A stretch of DNA of 64,000 bases from Coprinus comatus (GCA_034638255.1 JAWPGT010000003.1:372001-436000), one strand, 5' to 3'. Shown: positions 38,401-51,828, counted from the first letter of the stretch. Notes: a model not told the origin generated them from the sequence alone. Numbers and translations are program-made.

Positions 38401-39020
38401 ATGGGCAAGATTAGTCCATGAGAATGTATTCCTATTGTCAAGTTTTAATACAATATAAAATAAACAAAGGGAGAGGCACTGACGGGGTAGGTTCAGATTG
38501 ACCCCAAGACCAAGATATTGGGCCGTTCTCTTGTAAAAATCCTTCAAGAGAAGAGCAGCCAGGACCACCTGAAAACGTAGGATGGGAGTGTCAGTGCGAC
38601 ATTGGTCCATGGACAACAGTAGATAGTACCATTAGTCCAGAACACAAGATCCTTAGTATTTTCTGGATTATTGGTTGGCCAAAACCAGAAGAAAAGTTTG
38701 CGTGTTTCATTTTTAGCTCCAGATATCGGCATTAATCCAGACCAAGATGGGCCAGCATCAAAATTGACGTCGGGAATTTTGTTTCCGTCAACCAGAAATT
38801 GTTCGGCTTTAGGGTTTCTGAAGGTAATGGTACTCTCGGGTGGTTGTTGGCGCCTGCTATTGATATTTTCCATGGTGGGTCCTAGGAAGCTGCGAAACCT
38901 TTCAAGTTGTTCGCGTTGAGTTTCCATTGCGATTTCCATGCCTTCCATGGCGCCTCCAAGACAGAGGACGCCATGAACGCAGGTGATGGCAATTAGGAAA
39001 GATGAAAAAAGCCCTCGCAT
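17463..39020 (-). CDS. Serine carboxypeptidase (S10) split by a 19.2 kb transposon-filled intron
   Basis: This is a secreted or vacuolar carboxypeptidase. The 5' part runs from the ATG at 39,020 (signal peptide MRGLFSSFLIAITCVHGVLC) through KLFFWFWPTN, the oxyanion motif GGPGCSSLEG and VLWVEQPVG at 38,374. The intron runs from the GTGGGT donor at 38,373 to the CAG at 19,162-19,160. The reading resumes in phase with TGFTQGDPSISNDDELAEQL, then YLTGES/YAGFYVPYIA with the nucleophile Ser codon at 19,025-19,027. The Asp is in HGVA/DLILVAEG (17,885-17,887), the His in YSGHMTPQ (17,604-17,606), and the TAA is at 17,463. About a dozen other introns are short. I see no stop or frame break in the exons. 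Whether the giant intron is still spliced is unknown. Confidence 0.85.
19167..19168. repeat. TA target site of Tc1 insertion, left copy
   Basis: The TA next to the left Tc1 terminus pairs with the TA at 38,321-38,322. The host intron is otherwise contiguous on both sides. Confidence 0.6.
19317..20166 (-). pseudogene. Tc1 transposase, C-terminal piece with frame break
   Basis: The piece starts at the KDZ junction in SYDKRQLARTARKERR. It has the HTH/linker region, then the first catalytic acidic residue in VIYSDECYICLDDHQG, the second in KFQQDNAPSHISK and the third in SPDLNPIEPIWHILK, a DD34E-like pattern of Tc1. A run of six G (complement of C near 19,782-19,787) shifts the frame between RVMVWG and CIIEGWKGPLVV; five G would restore it. 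It ends at the TTA near 19,317. It is broken both by the frame shift and by the KDZ insertion upstream. Confidence 0.85.
20159..20166. repeat. 8 bp target duplication of KDZ element, left copy (TCATAGCT)
   Basis: TCATAGCT directly precedes the element start CACCTGTGG and is repeated directly after the other end at 38,010-38,017. It belongs to the interrupted Tc1 transposase reading frame (codons for S-Y-D region). Confidence 0.92.
20167..20865 (+). repeat. KDZ left terminal inverted repeat, 699 bp
   Basis: It reads as the reverse complement of 37,311-38,009 over its full length wherever I compared. It begins CACCTGTGGTTCCCACACGT, where CACCTGTGG and CCACACGTG can pair. The motif CCTGTGGTTCC recurs inside the repeat at 20,734-20,744. 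An 82-codon open frame falls in both copies but lacks any sign of being a gene. Confidence 0.9.
20866..21270. other. KDZ internal spacer next to left repeat
   Basis: AT-rich, no open gene. The phrase TCAACGGGC occurs twice (near 21,016 and 21,088), a small direct repeat. It is the 3' flank of cargo gene 1. Confidence 0.5.
21271..23410 (-). CDS. KDZ cargo gene 1: coiled-coil protein with GWP-motif domain
   Basis: No known function. The likely start at 23,410 gives MFDDEEQ, then an intron and DATYALRNPLQPVQPQ. A basic, Lys/Arg-rich coiled coil follows (KKTLALQAKKRKANQLALDD, VAQLQAEHEQRIQDLAKKYA), consistent with dimerisation and nucleic-acid contact. The middle includes LRAMVFQDRSDRNHRPLAPE. 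A compact domain follows, with DNYDDRIVIKYHVQLVGWPT and VQYLQRLKDALHAKICFW. This motif recurs in uncharacterised Agaricomycete proteins as I recall them, a claim not checked here. The rest is a long Ser/Thr/Pro/Asp-rich disordered tail ending RLNGRRVPVR. About six exons. It is divergent from cargo gene 2 with 367 bp between the starts. Confidence 0.75.
23411..23777. promoter_or_regulatory. Shared divergent promoter of the two KDZ cargo genes
   Basis: This 367 bp gap lies between the two start codons. It suggests joint control of the two cargo genes. TATA-like TTTATATA occurs near 23,460-23,467 on the plus strand. No further motif can be assigned. Confidence 0.45.
23778..25134 (+). CDS. KDZ cargo gene 2: protein with viroplasmin/RNase H1 N-terminal-like segments
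   Basis: The ATG at 23,778 has a strong context (CACCACCATGG). Four exons: 23,778-24,022, 24,075-24,653, 24,712-24,960 and 25,014-25,134. The first domain reads VVYVVFSGKMIGIHVEW and then SPRFKGYHAMEDAEFAFAQA, the pattern of the small nucleic-acid-binding fold at the N-terminus of RNase H1 (viroplasmin/Cauli_VI family): a YVVF.G strand, a GI... turn, and a RFKGY...EA helix. A Pro/Ser-rich linker follows, then a second related strand YHIVCVGRYPGVYHGR. A third piece, GMVKCPTFEEACSIFVTMYM, resembles the closing helix of that second copy. No RNase H catalytic domain is present. A role in binding RNA:DNA or transposon intermediates is inference. Confidence 0.75.
25135..26438. other. 1.3 kb KDZ internal spacer with small hairpins
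   Basis: No confident gene. ACACTG-TCT-CAGTGT (25,476-25,490) is a perfect small hairpin. TGGGCTCT (25,463-25,470) pairs with AGAGCCCA (25,558-25,565). The right end holds the transposase promoter with a TATA box. Other short open frames show no splice or codon signs. Confidence 0.5.
26273..26282 (+). promoter_or_regulatory. TATA box of the KDZ transposase gene
   Basis: TATATATAAG lies about 157 bp upstream of the transposase ATG, a good TATA match at a plausible distance for a gene with a leader of roughly 125 bases. Confidence 0.5.
26439..29789 (+). CDS. KDZ (Kyakuja-Dileera-Zisupton) transposase, apparently intact
   Basis: This is the transposase of the host element. The ATG at 26,439 gives MGKAPLGKRFKLAKGFRTWR. 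The family core is clear: LIPCSPYHPTVAITIRALES, RCPRFAIQMYIKSIADLHQ, then KRACPACTYVVEGEPDM and LFTMDGNNALKRMPKRE. Next come CSEKWKNMSEKATAK, GMFEETGVFVAVCRHGFILV, YTDMIRSGEG, LGGGYDIGCRFKTSLAKSEL, IGAFHGHAHNRQCQLSFLTT and DLEGCERLFSRSNELASTTR. Acidic residues in MDGN, YTDM and LEGCER are candidates for the catalytic triad. The C-terminal third is helical and charged (coiled coil). It ends SEEVVI at 29,789. About ten exons are read with short introns; one donor (GAA/GTCCGT near 27,789) is weak. Estimated product about 930 residues. No stop or frame break was seen. Confidence 0.9.
29790..30140. other. KDZ spacer, convergent 3' ends
   Basis: This lies between the transposase stop and the 3' end of the small minus-strand gene. 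A 63-codon frame exists but nothing supports it. Presumably it holds two terminators. Confidence 0.45.
30141..30476 (-). CDS. Small three-exon gene inside KDZ element, unknown product
   Basis: Three exons can be joined with good GT-AG signals: the ATG at 30,476 (MSSGCLIFSTQSVQSQSTPP), an intron GTAAGTG...ACAG, an exon with LSFVDGDISVLIDLFAKSTV, and a second intron GTATGTT...TTAG. A short last exon ends at a TGA (30,141-30,143). The product is about 71 residues, with a Ser/Gln-rich start and an acidic amphipathic middle. It is convergent with the transposase. The Copia element landed 46 bp upstream of its ATG and separates it from its original promoter. No homology was recognised. Confidence 0.45.
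30517..30521. repeat. 5 bp target duplication of Copia, left copy (CCGTT)
   Basis: CCGTT precedes the left LTR and is repeated at 37,178-37,182 directly after the right LTR. Confidence 0.9.
30522..30902 (+). repeat. Copia 5' LTR, 381 bp
   Basis: TG...CA termini with the inverted tips TGTTG/CAACA. A TATA-like CATATAAGTAG near 30,748 could serve the genomic RNA promoter. Confidence 0.93.
30903..30914 (+). other. Copia primer-binding site, likely half-tRNA-iMet type
   Basis: GGTTATGGGCCC directly follows the LTR. GTTATG matches the complement of the anticodon loop of initiator tRNA-Met, the half-tRNA priming used by many Copia elements. The tRNA assignment is inference. Confidence 0.5.
31205..36751 (+). 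pseudogene. Copia gag-pol polyprotein with two frame breaks
   Basis: The likely start at 31,205 is MTALIPTLPVLKGSADYPMW (gag). The frame shifts by one near 31,700-31,710 (from FTRLETA into PIIVPNLLRALMLLTRIPNQ), inside gag. The long following frame has a Gln/Asn-rich gag end, the protease MLDSGASYHF (about 33,050), the integrase zinc region (HNRLGHPSKQ...CDGCARGKL) and catalytic core (VHSDLLEFPT, RTDNGGEYIS, HEQNGRAERLNRT). A His-rich linker follows near 34,645-34,697, then the RT start. A second shift occurs near 35,574-35,580 just before RALYGLKQAGLAWW. The remaining frame has YVDD (35,732-35,743) and RNase H with SSTEAEYMAL. With both breaks the element is unlikely to be autonomous, unless they are read errors. 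Confidence 0.88.
36797..37177 (+). repeat. Copia 3' LTR, 381 bp
   Basis: Same length and, as read, same sequence as the 5' LTR. The polypurine tract is at 36,787-36,796. Confidence 0.93.
37178..37182. repeat. 5 bp target duplication of Copia, right copy (CCGTT)
   Basis: Direct repeat of the five bases in front of the left LTR. Confidence 0.9.
37311..38009 (-). repeat. KDZ right terminal inverted repeat, 699 bp
   Basis: Mirror copy of the left repeat. Similarity stops at AATAAAAATAAAAACAC on the inner side. The subterminal copies of CCTGTGGTTCC are at 37,432-37,442 and 37,997-38,007 on the minus strand. Confidence 0.9.
38010..38017. repeat. 8 bp target duplication of KDZ element, right copy (TCATAGCT)
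   Basis: Perfect direct repeat of the left copy. An 8 bp duplication is known for the Zisupton/KDZ group and also for hAT elements. Confidence 0.92.
38018..38218 (-). pseudogene. Tc1 transposase, N-terminal piece
   Basis: The ATG at 38,218 begins MPKTSRREVDIPTRNRIIGY, a helix-turn-helix DNA-binding region (NVQPRTAQRIIKHYEVTG) followed by the basic hook RIGRPKKLN. The frame ends at the KDZ target site, in the codons for SYD. The other half continues from the far copy of the 8 bp duplication at 20,159-20,166 in the same phase. Confidence 0.85.
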
Positions 39021-39284
39021 TGTTTGGGTTCCATAATCACAATCGCCTTGTTGCCCTTATATCTTGTTTTTGATATCCAAACCTAAAATATGAAGGTGAG
39101 CATGTGTCCACAGACGTATATAATTACTACTGACCTACTGTTCTCGAAGACTTCCATCCACACCCTGCGACGCGCACACGGTTCTGATATTTTTTCAATA
39201 TGTGATTTTACCCCCTAGACGCAGAAATCGCGATACAACCGAACGACAACTGTCCTAGTTGATGTTCTATGACATTATTTCCTC

Positions 39285-39700
39285 CTAAACAAGCCTGGAA
39301 TCTCGAGTAGCGTTCCATATGGTTCCTAAAGCTCTGCCTCCGATGGTTGCAATATTCCCAGGGGGTGTTGTGTTCAGCGTGATGCCCATCTTCGGAATGT
39401 GTGTCTCATCCTTAATGCGGCCAATGTACCATAAATACCACATTTTTCCACCTATATCAGGGGAACTGCAAGAAGAACTGTAAAGTATGAGAAAAGAAGC
39501 AAGTCGCACACATGTCCACGGATGCACCAACCTGGCCTGTAATTGGATTGGTGAATATGCGTGCAAAAAAAACATTTATTGATGTTTATTTCGGATTCTT
39601 GTTTACCAGATTTGGAAACCTCTGACCTCATCGTCCTCTTTACTTTGTCCCACGCTCTCGACCACCATCGACGTTGACCACGACCTTTCCTGTGGTCCAT
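39285..39700 (-). CDS. Small basic protein of unknown function
   Basis: The ATG at 39,700 gives MDHRKGRGQRRWWSRAWDKV, strongly basic and Trp-rich. Introns split it after SEVSKSG and again before GKMWYLWYIGRIKDETHIPK; the exact second donor is unclear because several GT sites keep the frame. It ends GTIWNATRDSRLV at 39,285. Length is about 95-100 residues. The Trp/Arg-rich start could be a mitochondrial targeting or membrane-associated segment, but no family was recognised. Its 5' end lies 162 bp from the divergent DUF300 gene. Confidence 0.5.
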
Positions 39701-39862
39701 TGGTCAGCTGAGGTGCTGTCCGTTCAGAAAGAACATAATTCATATACTCGACCTTGACTTCTTTGGCATTAAATATCATCACTCATTCTTATTTTCATTC
39801 ACGACTCACGACCTCTAACGATTTAATCCTTCATTCCAATCGCCGTAGAACCGGAGCCTATT

Positions 39863-42800
39863 ATGTCTTCACACAACGAGACCGACGCCGAGAAATGTCA
39901 CAAGGAAAGAGCTGCGCAACCACCTCCGCCACTGTTTCAAAACGGTGATGTTGTGATTCAAAGTAGGTTATATGCTTAAGTCTAAATCAGATTCAAAGCT
40001 AATAAAACTTAGTACATCATGTGCGTATTATCAACCTCCCAGCTAACACGTAGAAGTATCTTATACTATGTATTAGGTCGGTTGGATCATAGCAGGATGC
40101 TTAACGCTTGTTGCAACAGCAACATCAATATGGCTCGTAAACAAACACCTGCAGTGGTACACCAATGTAAGCCACCTTAAATACCCGCGTTTATTTGTCC
40201 CTGACTCGGGTCACCAAGAAACGAGAACAACGATGTGCGCAAATATCATATCACGGTCTGGGTCATCAGACTGACCAGCCTTTTGGTTAGACATTGTCAG
40301 GCTATTATTCATGGTTCCATTATATGCTATCATCAGTTTTGCTTCGTACCTCTGGTGGGTAAGTATTTGTATATCTGCGACGGTCTTTTATGGCGAACTC
40401 ATTTTTTATACCCAGAATCATGCAACACCTTTGATCCTTGTTCGTGATTGTTACGAATCCACAGTTCTTACAGCCTTCTTTTACCTCTTACTGATGTATC
40501 TATCACCTGATGTGGAGGAGCAGAAGCGCATATTTCTGAAACACGGGCTATCGCGAATGAATGATGCAGAGAGAATGAAGAACGGCGAAGTGCTGCAGAA
40601 ATGGGTATTTCCATTTGGATTTGTAAAGCGGAAACCCTCCGTGCGTTTCCCTCCACCACCACGACTGCACTAAACACTGACTATGGTAGTCACTTATTTT
40701 AGAATGGCTTGTATTTTCTGCAGCTCATGAAATGGGGTGTACTGCAATATTGTGTTATTCGCCCTGTGTAAAGAATATGCCCTCCGTCAAACTGTTTAAA
40801 AGCAAACTTATATATTTTTATAGAACAACCTTGGCTGCAGTCGTTCTTGATTATATGGGTCTCTATTGTGAGTCTTCTTGGGGCCTAGGATGGGGTCACA
40901 TCTATGTATGTGTTGTTTGGTTGTGGTATTTCAATTTTTTTACTGACGCGCGATATAGGTCACTGTCATTGTCTCTTTATCTGTAACGATTGCCATGTAC
41001 TGTTTGATACAGTTATACGTCTCCGTGTCCAAGGACCTGTCGAAACACCAGCCGCTCTTGAAACTTTTCGCGATCAAGGCAGTCGGTGCGTGCAAAGTAG
41101 TCACTTAGAGGGTGCCAGATGGTCGCTTAACCATACTTTTTTGAAGTATTTCTGACCTTTTGGCAAGCCACCTTTCTCTCAATTCTCAGTATGATGGGAG
41201 TAGTCAAAGACGTCAGTCTGATAACTTGCGATTCATTGATGTTAGTATACATTAACTTACTCTTGCTCATAGGGAAAGTATATGACTGCTGAAGATATTA
41301 ATATTGGCATCGGAGCACTGCTAGAGACTTTGGAAATGATGTGAGGATATTTTATAATTTTACGCGTATGTGGTACTTACTTTGCTCAGGATCTTTGCGT
41401 TTCTTCATATCCGAGCTTTTACTTACAAGGTGTATCGACCCTTTTATGATCCCGAGTCTAATGGTCTCCCACCTGAACGTACTCGTCGACTCAAGTCTTT
41501 GGGCCATGCTATGGATTTTCGAGAGACATTTCGGGAAATATGGACTGGTTGCGTTTACTTGTGGGATAAATTTCTGGGAAAAGAACCCGTTACAGATATT
41601 GGTGCTATGCGGGTAGCACACTATGAGAGTGCATTTGGGAAATCGCGTCCTTCTCAGATGCGATCGGGAAATGCTAGGCGTGATGATGACGAGAATCAAG
41701 AGATCGCCAAGAAGCCCACGCTTCCGAAGGTCGAAGTGGAAATAGGCGAAGACGTCGATGTCGATATTGCAGGTGAACGACAATGGTTAGGAGTTGGTGA
41801 TGATTATGGCTATGGTCTGCAGTTTTTCAGACGAGAAAGAAGCGAGGGATTGGAACAACAGATTGAGAATGAACTTGAGAAACGAGGTTACACAATGCGT
41901 AAGTTCTCAGTTTGCAAGTAGATGAGTGCTCTAATTTTTCCGTAATATAGGTGAGAGCAATACTATTACACGGGATTCCATACAAGGAGGGCATTCTAGG
42001 CCAACATCTTGGTGGAGGTCAATATATAAGCGCATCTCGCAGTCTGGTCACGAGCCGGATACTGTCGATGTGATTGCCCCTGATTTGACTGATCGTACAA
42101 GATCTACATCCACAAACAGTGCGCAAATCCGCGCGAGGCGGATAAGCAGGGACAGTGAGGCCGAGCGAAGGTTACTGGTCCATATGGACATTGACTTGAA
42201 TGACCAACCACCTCCGAGTATCATCCGCAAAAACCGAGGAGAACGAGTCAAACAATCTGTGGATAAATGGCGACAAAGTGTCACTCCTGTGGTAGAAAGG
42301 GAAGACGTCTTGATGCCACTATCGACCTATGCTAAACACAGACGACAATCCATCCATCATGACGTTCCAGGTATCCTAGCTCTTAGTAACATTCATAACC
42401 CTAGACAAAATAGTGCTCTCAGAAGTCCACCCATTTCAGAAGGTCCTCTTACTAGAACATTTCTCGCCGTGGACGAGCTTTCAACAGAGACTGGATGTTT
42501 CACCGAGGGTGGAAAATCCATTATCTCCTCGCCAGAAGGATATAAACTTGCGAAACCTACGCCTCCTGCACGTCTAATCCCTTCTCAGCCTTCCATTATC
42601 CCGGTAGACAGGATCGGAGTGGCTGGAGAGAGACATGCGACCATTTACCAATTGACGGGAGCACAGGCCCATGTGTCCATGAGTGCTAATGTGGATGAAA
42701 CCCCAAGTTCCAGAAGTATGATGGTCGAGGAAACAACTCCGGAATTTGTAGCTCACCAAGAACAGACACCTGTACCACAACAGTTCGGCTCTAGTTCACC

Positions 42801-43149
42801 TATCTTGAACACACAAACACATTCTCGAAATACAAACTCTAATCCACGGGCAACCGCGGGCCTTCGACGAAGTTCAGCCCAATATCATCCTTCCAAACCA
42901 ATTTCTTCCCACAGGAGAGCATCATTGCCTCCAACAACTAAGACTCTTCCTCTTCCTCTGCAACTGTCAATCGAGAGAGAACCAGAATCTTATGGTTTAC
43001 CTGCCCCGATTCAACTGACGTCACTTCAGCCACCACTACTGCCTAACAATCCTCTCATCACACAATCATTCCCTCCCTTCGGCGAGGACTTCTCGCGTTA
43101 TCCTGCTTCCATCTCGCCAACATACTCTGATATGAGACGACTTTCATGA
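39863..43149 (+). CDS. DUF300 / TMEM184-like (organic solute transporter alpha family) membrane protein
   Basis: A seven-span family (Solute_trans_a) linked in fungi and plants to vacuolar or endosomal membranes. The ATG at 39,863 gives MSSHNETDAEKC. Segments join as HHVGWIIAGCLTLVATATSI, KREQRYIVRLLFMVPLYAII, RDCYESTVLTAFFYLLLMYL and a loop with WVFPFGFVKRKPS. They continue with LQLMKWGVLQYCVIRP, VTVIVSLSVTIAMYCLIQLY, LKLFAIKAVVFLTFWQ and ALLETLEMM/IFAFLHIRAF. These are hallmark DUF300 motifs (CYES, KRKPS, FxxxKxVVFLxFWQ). A long cytosolic, Ser/Pro/Arg-rich tail of about 500 residues follows, ending YSDMRRLS at 43,149. About ten introns. The tail is typical of basidiomycete members. Confidence 0.88.
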
Positions 43150-43483
43150 TTTTTACGACATATGACGAACGCGTGTGATATATACCCACTTTTTTATTAC
43201 TTATTTTTATCAATGAAAGGTTTTTCTTTAGCATGTGGTTGTGAACTAATGATTTCTTCTGTAAAATATCTGGTAAAACGTTGACGATGTATATCAAACC
43301 TCCTAAGACGGGAAACTTCACTGGCTCCTCAAGGAACATTTCCCTTGTAGTCTACAGGGTGTGTTTAATGTATAGCATCAACAATATCGTTTAAAACTTA
43401 AAGCAATGTACTCGAACACGATTCTTTATGACTTCGCAAATGCGTAAATAATGAATGATAATTGTACCCTTCTGAATTTCTAT
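43150..43483. other. Spacer between convergent 3' ends
   Basis: AT-rich 334 bp between the DUF300 gene and the aldo/keto reductase, both ending here. No gene or repeat seen. Confidence 0.55.
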
Positions 43484-45027
43484 TCAAGCCTTCGGAACTA
43501 CACCTCCAGCTGTCAAGTTCCAGCCTAATTCCTCATAGGTCCAACCAAAGACAGATCCATCTGGAGAATGATATGTAAGCAACGATTTATGCATATCGGG
43601 TTTAAGATGTATATCATCGAGAGCCTTTCTGTCCTCTTGGGTAAGCTCAATAACCTATTAAGAGGATGAATGAATTTGCTTTAGTTTTTTAATAGATGCG
43701 TTAATGTGATTATGATTTCCTTACGGTTATATTGGTTTTTAATCTATCTTCCTTTTCGCTTTTAGGGATTACACTTGTCCTTCTTTGGATACCCCAGCTT
43801 AAAATAACCTGTGCAGGTGTCGTGTTGTGTTTCGCTGCGATGTCAAGAACAGATTTGTGCTCGAAGAATGTGGCAGAACGACCTTGTAAAGAAAGTTCGC
43901 ATTGTATTAGTATTAATCTGTTCAAGGAAAGTAGCAGTAACTCACCTAGAGGTGAATAAGCTGTGAGATGTATTCCTTTTTCTTCGCAAAAGGTTCTGAG
44001 ACCTTCTTGGGGCCAACAAGGATGTAATTCGACTTGATTAACGGCGGGTATAACTTTACAATGGGGTAGGAGTTGAGAAAGGGTTTTGATAGAATAGTTA
44101 GAGACACCTATAGACTTGACTTTGCCTATATAGTAATAGTAAAGGAAAGTTAAAAATTCTTGATATTTTTTGAATTATGAAAGAAAGAGAGAGAGTTAAC
44201 CTGTTTCCAAGAGTCCCTCCATTTCTTTCCAAGTGTCAATTATCGTCGGTGATTCGTCTGGTTTGAGAACTCGGGTATGCGTAGAACCATCAGAACCAAT
44301 CTCTATGTTTACAGGAGCCATGTTTTTTTTGTTTTGTTCATGAATACCAATTAGACGAAGAGATATCGTACCGGAAATTGCGGCTTGAGGCCAATGAATA
44401 AGATAGAGATCAATGTAATCACAATTCAGCTCTTTGAGCGATTTTTCGAATCCTTTGCGAACTTGATGATGATCCTCATTTCTGAATGATAGAGCGGTAC
44501 AATAGCAAGTCACACACTAATCTTTAAGGACGAAGAGCCATTGGAACATACCCGAGTTTAGTGGTAATGTAGATCTGGTCCCTAGGAAGCCCCGAATCCC
44601 GGATAGCATCACCTACTTGCTTCTCGTTACCTAGTAATAAAGAAGATTGAGCATATGGCCATAAATTTGTTGCATAAGCACTATACCATAGCCTGCTGCC
44701 TGGGAGGTTGTAAATGGTACAATGAGGAAGTATACCTTCTCGTTCACAACAACTCTGATCAACTTACAGTATCGAAGTGCCTATAACCAGCCTGATTATT
44801 GTGTCAGCTGTGTACTATAGTTCCAAGTGAGAAACGTACCTTGAGAGCCTTCTCACACATATCATACACCCTCTGACCTCCTCCAACGCCTCCCATCCAA
44901 CATCTGACCAAAGTCAGTGAGTGACCTTTCGAGTTTAGCCCCTATGTCTTGATTATGCTCACCCCAGCCCAATAGCAGGAATCTTCGTTCCATTGTTCAG
45001 TTCAAATTGAGGCACGTTGGAAGTCAT
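43484..45027 (-). CDS. NADPH-dependent aldo/keto reductase
   Basis: A TIM-barrel reductase of the AKR superfamily acting on aldehydes, sugars or glycerol derivatives in the cytosol. The ATG at 45,027 gives MTSNVPQFELNNGTKIPAIG, then GYRHFDT with the catalytic Asp and AAGYGNEKQVGDAI with the Tyr. Next come IYITTKLG with the Lys, and then CDYIDLYLIHWP with the His, so the tetrad is complete. VKSIGVSNYS and PAVNQVELHPCWPQ follow. The NADPH-phosphate clamp VIPKSEKEDRLKTNI and the tail ending GGVVPKA are present. About eight short introns. It resembles GCY1/YPR1-type enzymes; the exact substrate cannot be read. Confidence 0.88.
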
Positions 45028-45222
45028 TGGGGTGATATTGCTTAAGTATTACAATACTTCTGCGTACCTCATGTGCTTCCTCATCGATCATCACACTCAT
45101 TGTGCCGGACCGGCAGCAGTCTATTTTTAACCCATTTCAACATACGGTTACAATGAGTTGAACATTGAAAGGCGAACAGCATAAAATAATTACATAAAAA
45201 GTCCTATGGGTCCAAGCAGGTA

Positions 45223-46089
45223 TCATCTCCGCAGCTTGAAGTACAAAATTACAGCAATAAGAGCTACAAAGAAAACGGCAATAAGCGCATAGATAACTTT
45301 CTGTTTATACATTTGCCGAGTCATGGTTTGTATCTTTCCAGATGCACGGTCAATATTCGAGTCTGTACCACGCAACTACAATAGTAATCTATCAGTCAGT
45401 AACAACATCAAGTAATGGAAGTTCGCACTCACCTGATCTCGTGAATTTTCAATTCGCTCTCTCTGTCCTCTCAAACTCCTCAAAATATCCGCACCCTGCG
45501 TTTCAGTTTCCATTGCAATCCTCGTTGAATCAACAATTCTCCGGGTCCCATCATCAAGTGTCTCTGTACCAGTCAACAACCTTGTTCTATCCGTACTTTC
45601 TCCATACGGGTCATCAGAATTGACGCCAGCGCCACGACCCCCAAAGCTACTGTTTCCAACGAGTTCAGTCCGCGTAGCTAGTGCATGCGATTCTTTCGAG
45701 AGCTTCCTGTATCTCGTCAAGTCGGCTTTAGCTTGCCTTAGTCGTGAAGCATAATGTGTTCGTATTGAAGTGGGTATCCCCTGGATTTCAATGTCGAGCT
45801 GCGACACCTGTGTATACCAAATGTTTCTTAGTTATACCTTCAGGAACTAGTAATAATGCCGCGTACAATATCATCTGCCTCATCCAGGCTTAATTCCACC
45901 CTCCGAAGAGCCGCTTTTCTTTGTTCTAGTATCTTGTAAGTGTGGCCTAATATACTGAACGAACACAGGATCAATCTCACCTCCTTGCAGGTTCTTTCCA
46001 CTACCTTCTAGCTTATCCTTAATATCACTAATCAAATGCTTGAAGTCACCCTCATATGCCTCGAAGAGCTCGGTGGGCGTGGAGTCCAT
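45223..46089 (-). CDS. VTI1: Qb-SNARE Vti1
   Basis: A v-SNARE for Golgi-to-vacuole and endosomal fusion. The ATG at 46,089 gives MDSTPTELFEAYEGDFKHLI, then an intron and QRKAALRRVELSLDEADDI, the N-terminal Habc bundle. The SNARE motif includes RRIVDSTRIAMETETQGADI and LRSLRGQRERIENSRDQ, with Gln near the zero layer expected for a Qb SNARE. It ends with one membrane anchor, YALIAVFFVALIAVILYFKL, and RR at the TGA (45,223). Three introns. Complete. Confidence 0.93.
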
Positions 46090-46538
46090 TGTGTCTCGTG
46101 GTCGGTGTTGACTTGGAAAGTGCAGCACCCAAGCAACGGTTTGGTGATCTCATTGTTGATGTGACTGTCACACAGTCATTAAGCGGGTAAATGTTCAGAG
46201 GTGACTATAACTGGGGTATATATTCACAATAGAAGCCTGTACAGTCAAGTGTGCTAATCCAACCTCCAACCGGATACAATACAAGAGATGCCCTAAAAAT
46301 ACAGTCCTGATATCATAACTCTCCAGCTAGTCCAGAGCAAGCCCGGAAAACAGAAACATTAGAGAGACAATACATGGAAACAAGACAGGAACCATAACAC
46401 AATGGCGAAGTCCAAAGCTCTCCGAACACAAATTAAGAGCAAGAAGAATGTAAGGAATATACACGAGAAAAGATATACCTAAGAAAAAAAAATAACAGAT
46501 GTCCATAGAAAGGGGTATATTCCGTTGCACAGTAGTGT
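46090..46538. other. Spacer between VTI1 start and halogenase 3' end
   Basis: About 450 bp. A 67-codon hydrophobic minus-strand frame exists (46,327-46,530), but it lies directly behind the halogenase stop without a promoter gap and is likely chance. The part near 46,090-46,200 should hold the VTI1 promoter. Confidence 0.5.
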
Positions 46539-50705
<4,167 letters not shown>

Positions 50706-51707
50706 ATGTCCACTAATGAACAACACAACGGTAAAGGCAAGGGCAAGGCTAAGGAAGATAACTCTTTCATAGGTAAGCACATGTGTTGAGCGCCATACCA
50801 CTCATATAAATCATATCTAGAATATATCCATTCCAAAGCAACCTCGTCCCCCAAAAATGAATGCCCAGACTTTTGGACAAGTGAAAGAGCATGTCGCGAC
50901 TTATTCAACAAATTCCTTGCTGCATGTCCACACCACACAAAGAATTGTATGGTCCACGTCCTCGATGTTCTTGGACACCTGGAATCCATTCGTGAAGCCA
51001 TTGCCGAACAAGCCGACACAGCCCTAACCTGGAATGAATATTACATGAAAAACAAGTCTGAAGACGTTGAACTACTAACTGACGAGGAACGGGACGACTT
51101 GAAGAGCATTTTGGAAGCGAAAAGTCAATGGAGAAATGTATATATGCAGTTTGTAAGAAAGGCAGTTCGTCTTGTAAGATTAATCTCCCTAAACCATTCT
51201 ACAGCTCTTTGGTTAACACTTCTGCTAGGACCTTCAGTCTCTCTTTATTGCAGACCCATGGTCACTCCCGGATTTCTTTATCCGCCTTCTAGAATATGTC
51301 CCTTCATTACACCTACGTGCCTACGGATGTGAAGCAAGTCCTCGGCGATTCGTTATGTCTCTCTCCGTCGAAGAAACAGCCTCTCTGGAAGAAATAGGCC
51401 AATCGACTATCTCTTTCGCAAGAGAAGTCGGAAATTGGATTGAGGAGCACAGACTCCCCGAGTACGTCAACTTTCCTACCCTGTAAACCATTAATGATTA
51501 ATCACCCTCATCTAAAGTAAACGATTTTTGGATGTACTATACTCCCCCGAATTTCTTCAAGTATTTTACGAATCTCATCATAAAAAGAGTGAACAACTGG
51601 GCGATCTTCTACAATTCTACATTGAGCATATTGCACGGACACTTAAAACCATTAGTAGCATTATTCCAGCCGAGGAAACACCAGAATCGGCACCAAGTCG
51701 TTACTAA
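50706..51707 (+). CDS. Conserved-looking protein of unknown function
   Basis: The ATG at 50,706 gives MSTNEQHNGKGKGKAKEDNS, then introns and a Cys/His-containing segment CPDFWTSERACRDLFNKFLA, CPHHTKNCMVHVLDVLGHLE. A 59 bp intron leads to SLFIADPWSLPDFFIRLLEY, VPSLHLRAYGCEASPRRFVM and SLSVEETASLEEIG. The last exon is RFLDVLYSPEFLQVFYESHH...SAPSRY, with the TAA at 51,705-51,707. It is helical, has no membrane span, and is about 260 residues. The Cys/His spacing might bind a metal, which is inference. It is convergent with LRO1. Confidence 0.65.
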
Positions 51708-51828
51708 ACTGATGATGTATCTCGTACCCATTAAAATACATATACCCACTGCCAAGTAAACCATATATTTGGCACCATTATGTAGTAACTTAATAGATCT
51801 GTTCGAATATGTACCATATTCTGTCCGT

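Noticed and set aside
46327..46530. 67-codon hydrophobic frame as a small membrane protein gene
   Set aside because: It lies immediately behind the halogenase stop with no room for a promoter, and matches no small membrane protein family I know.
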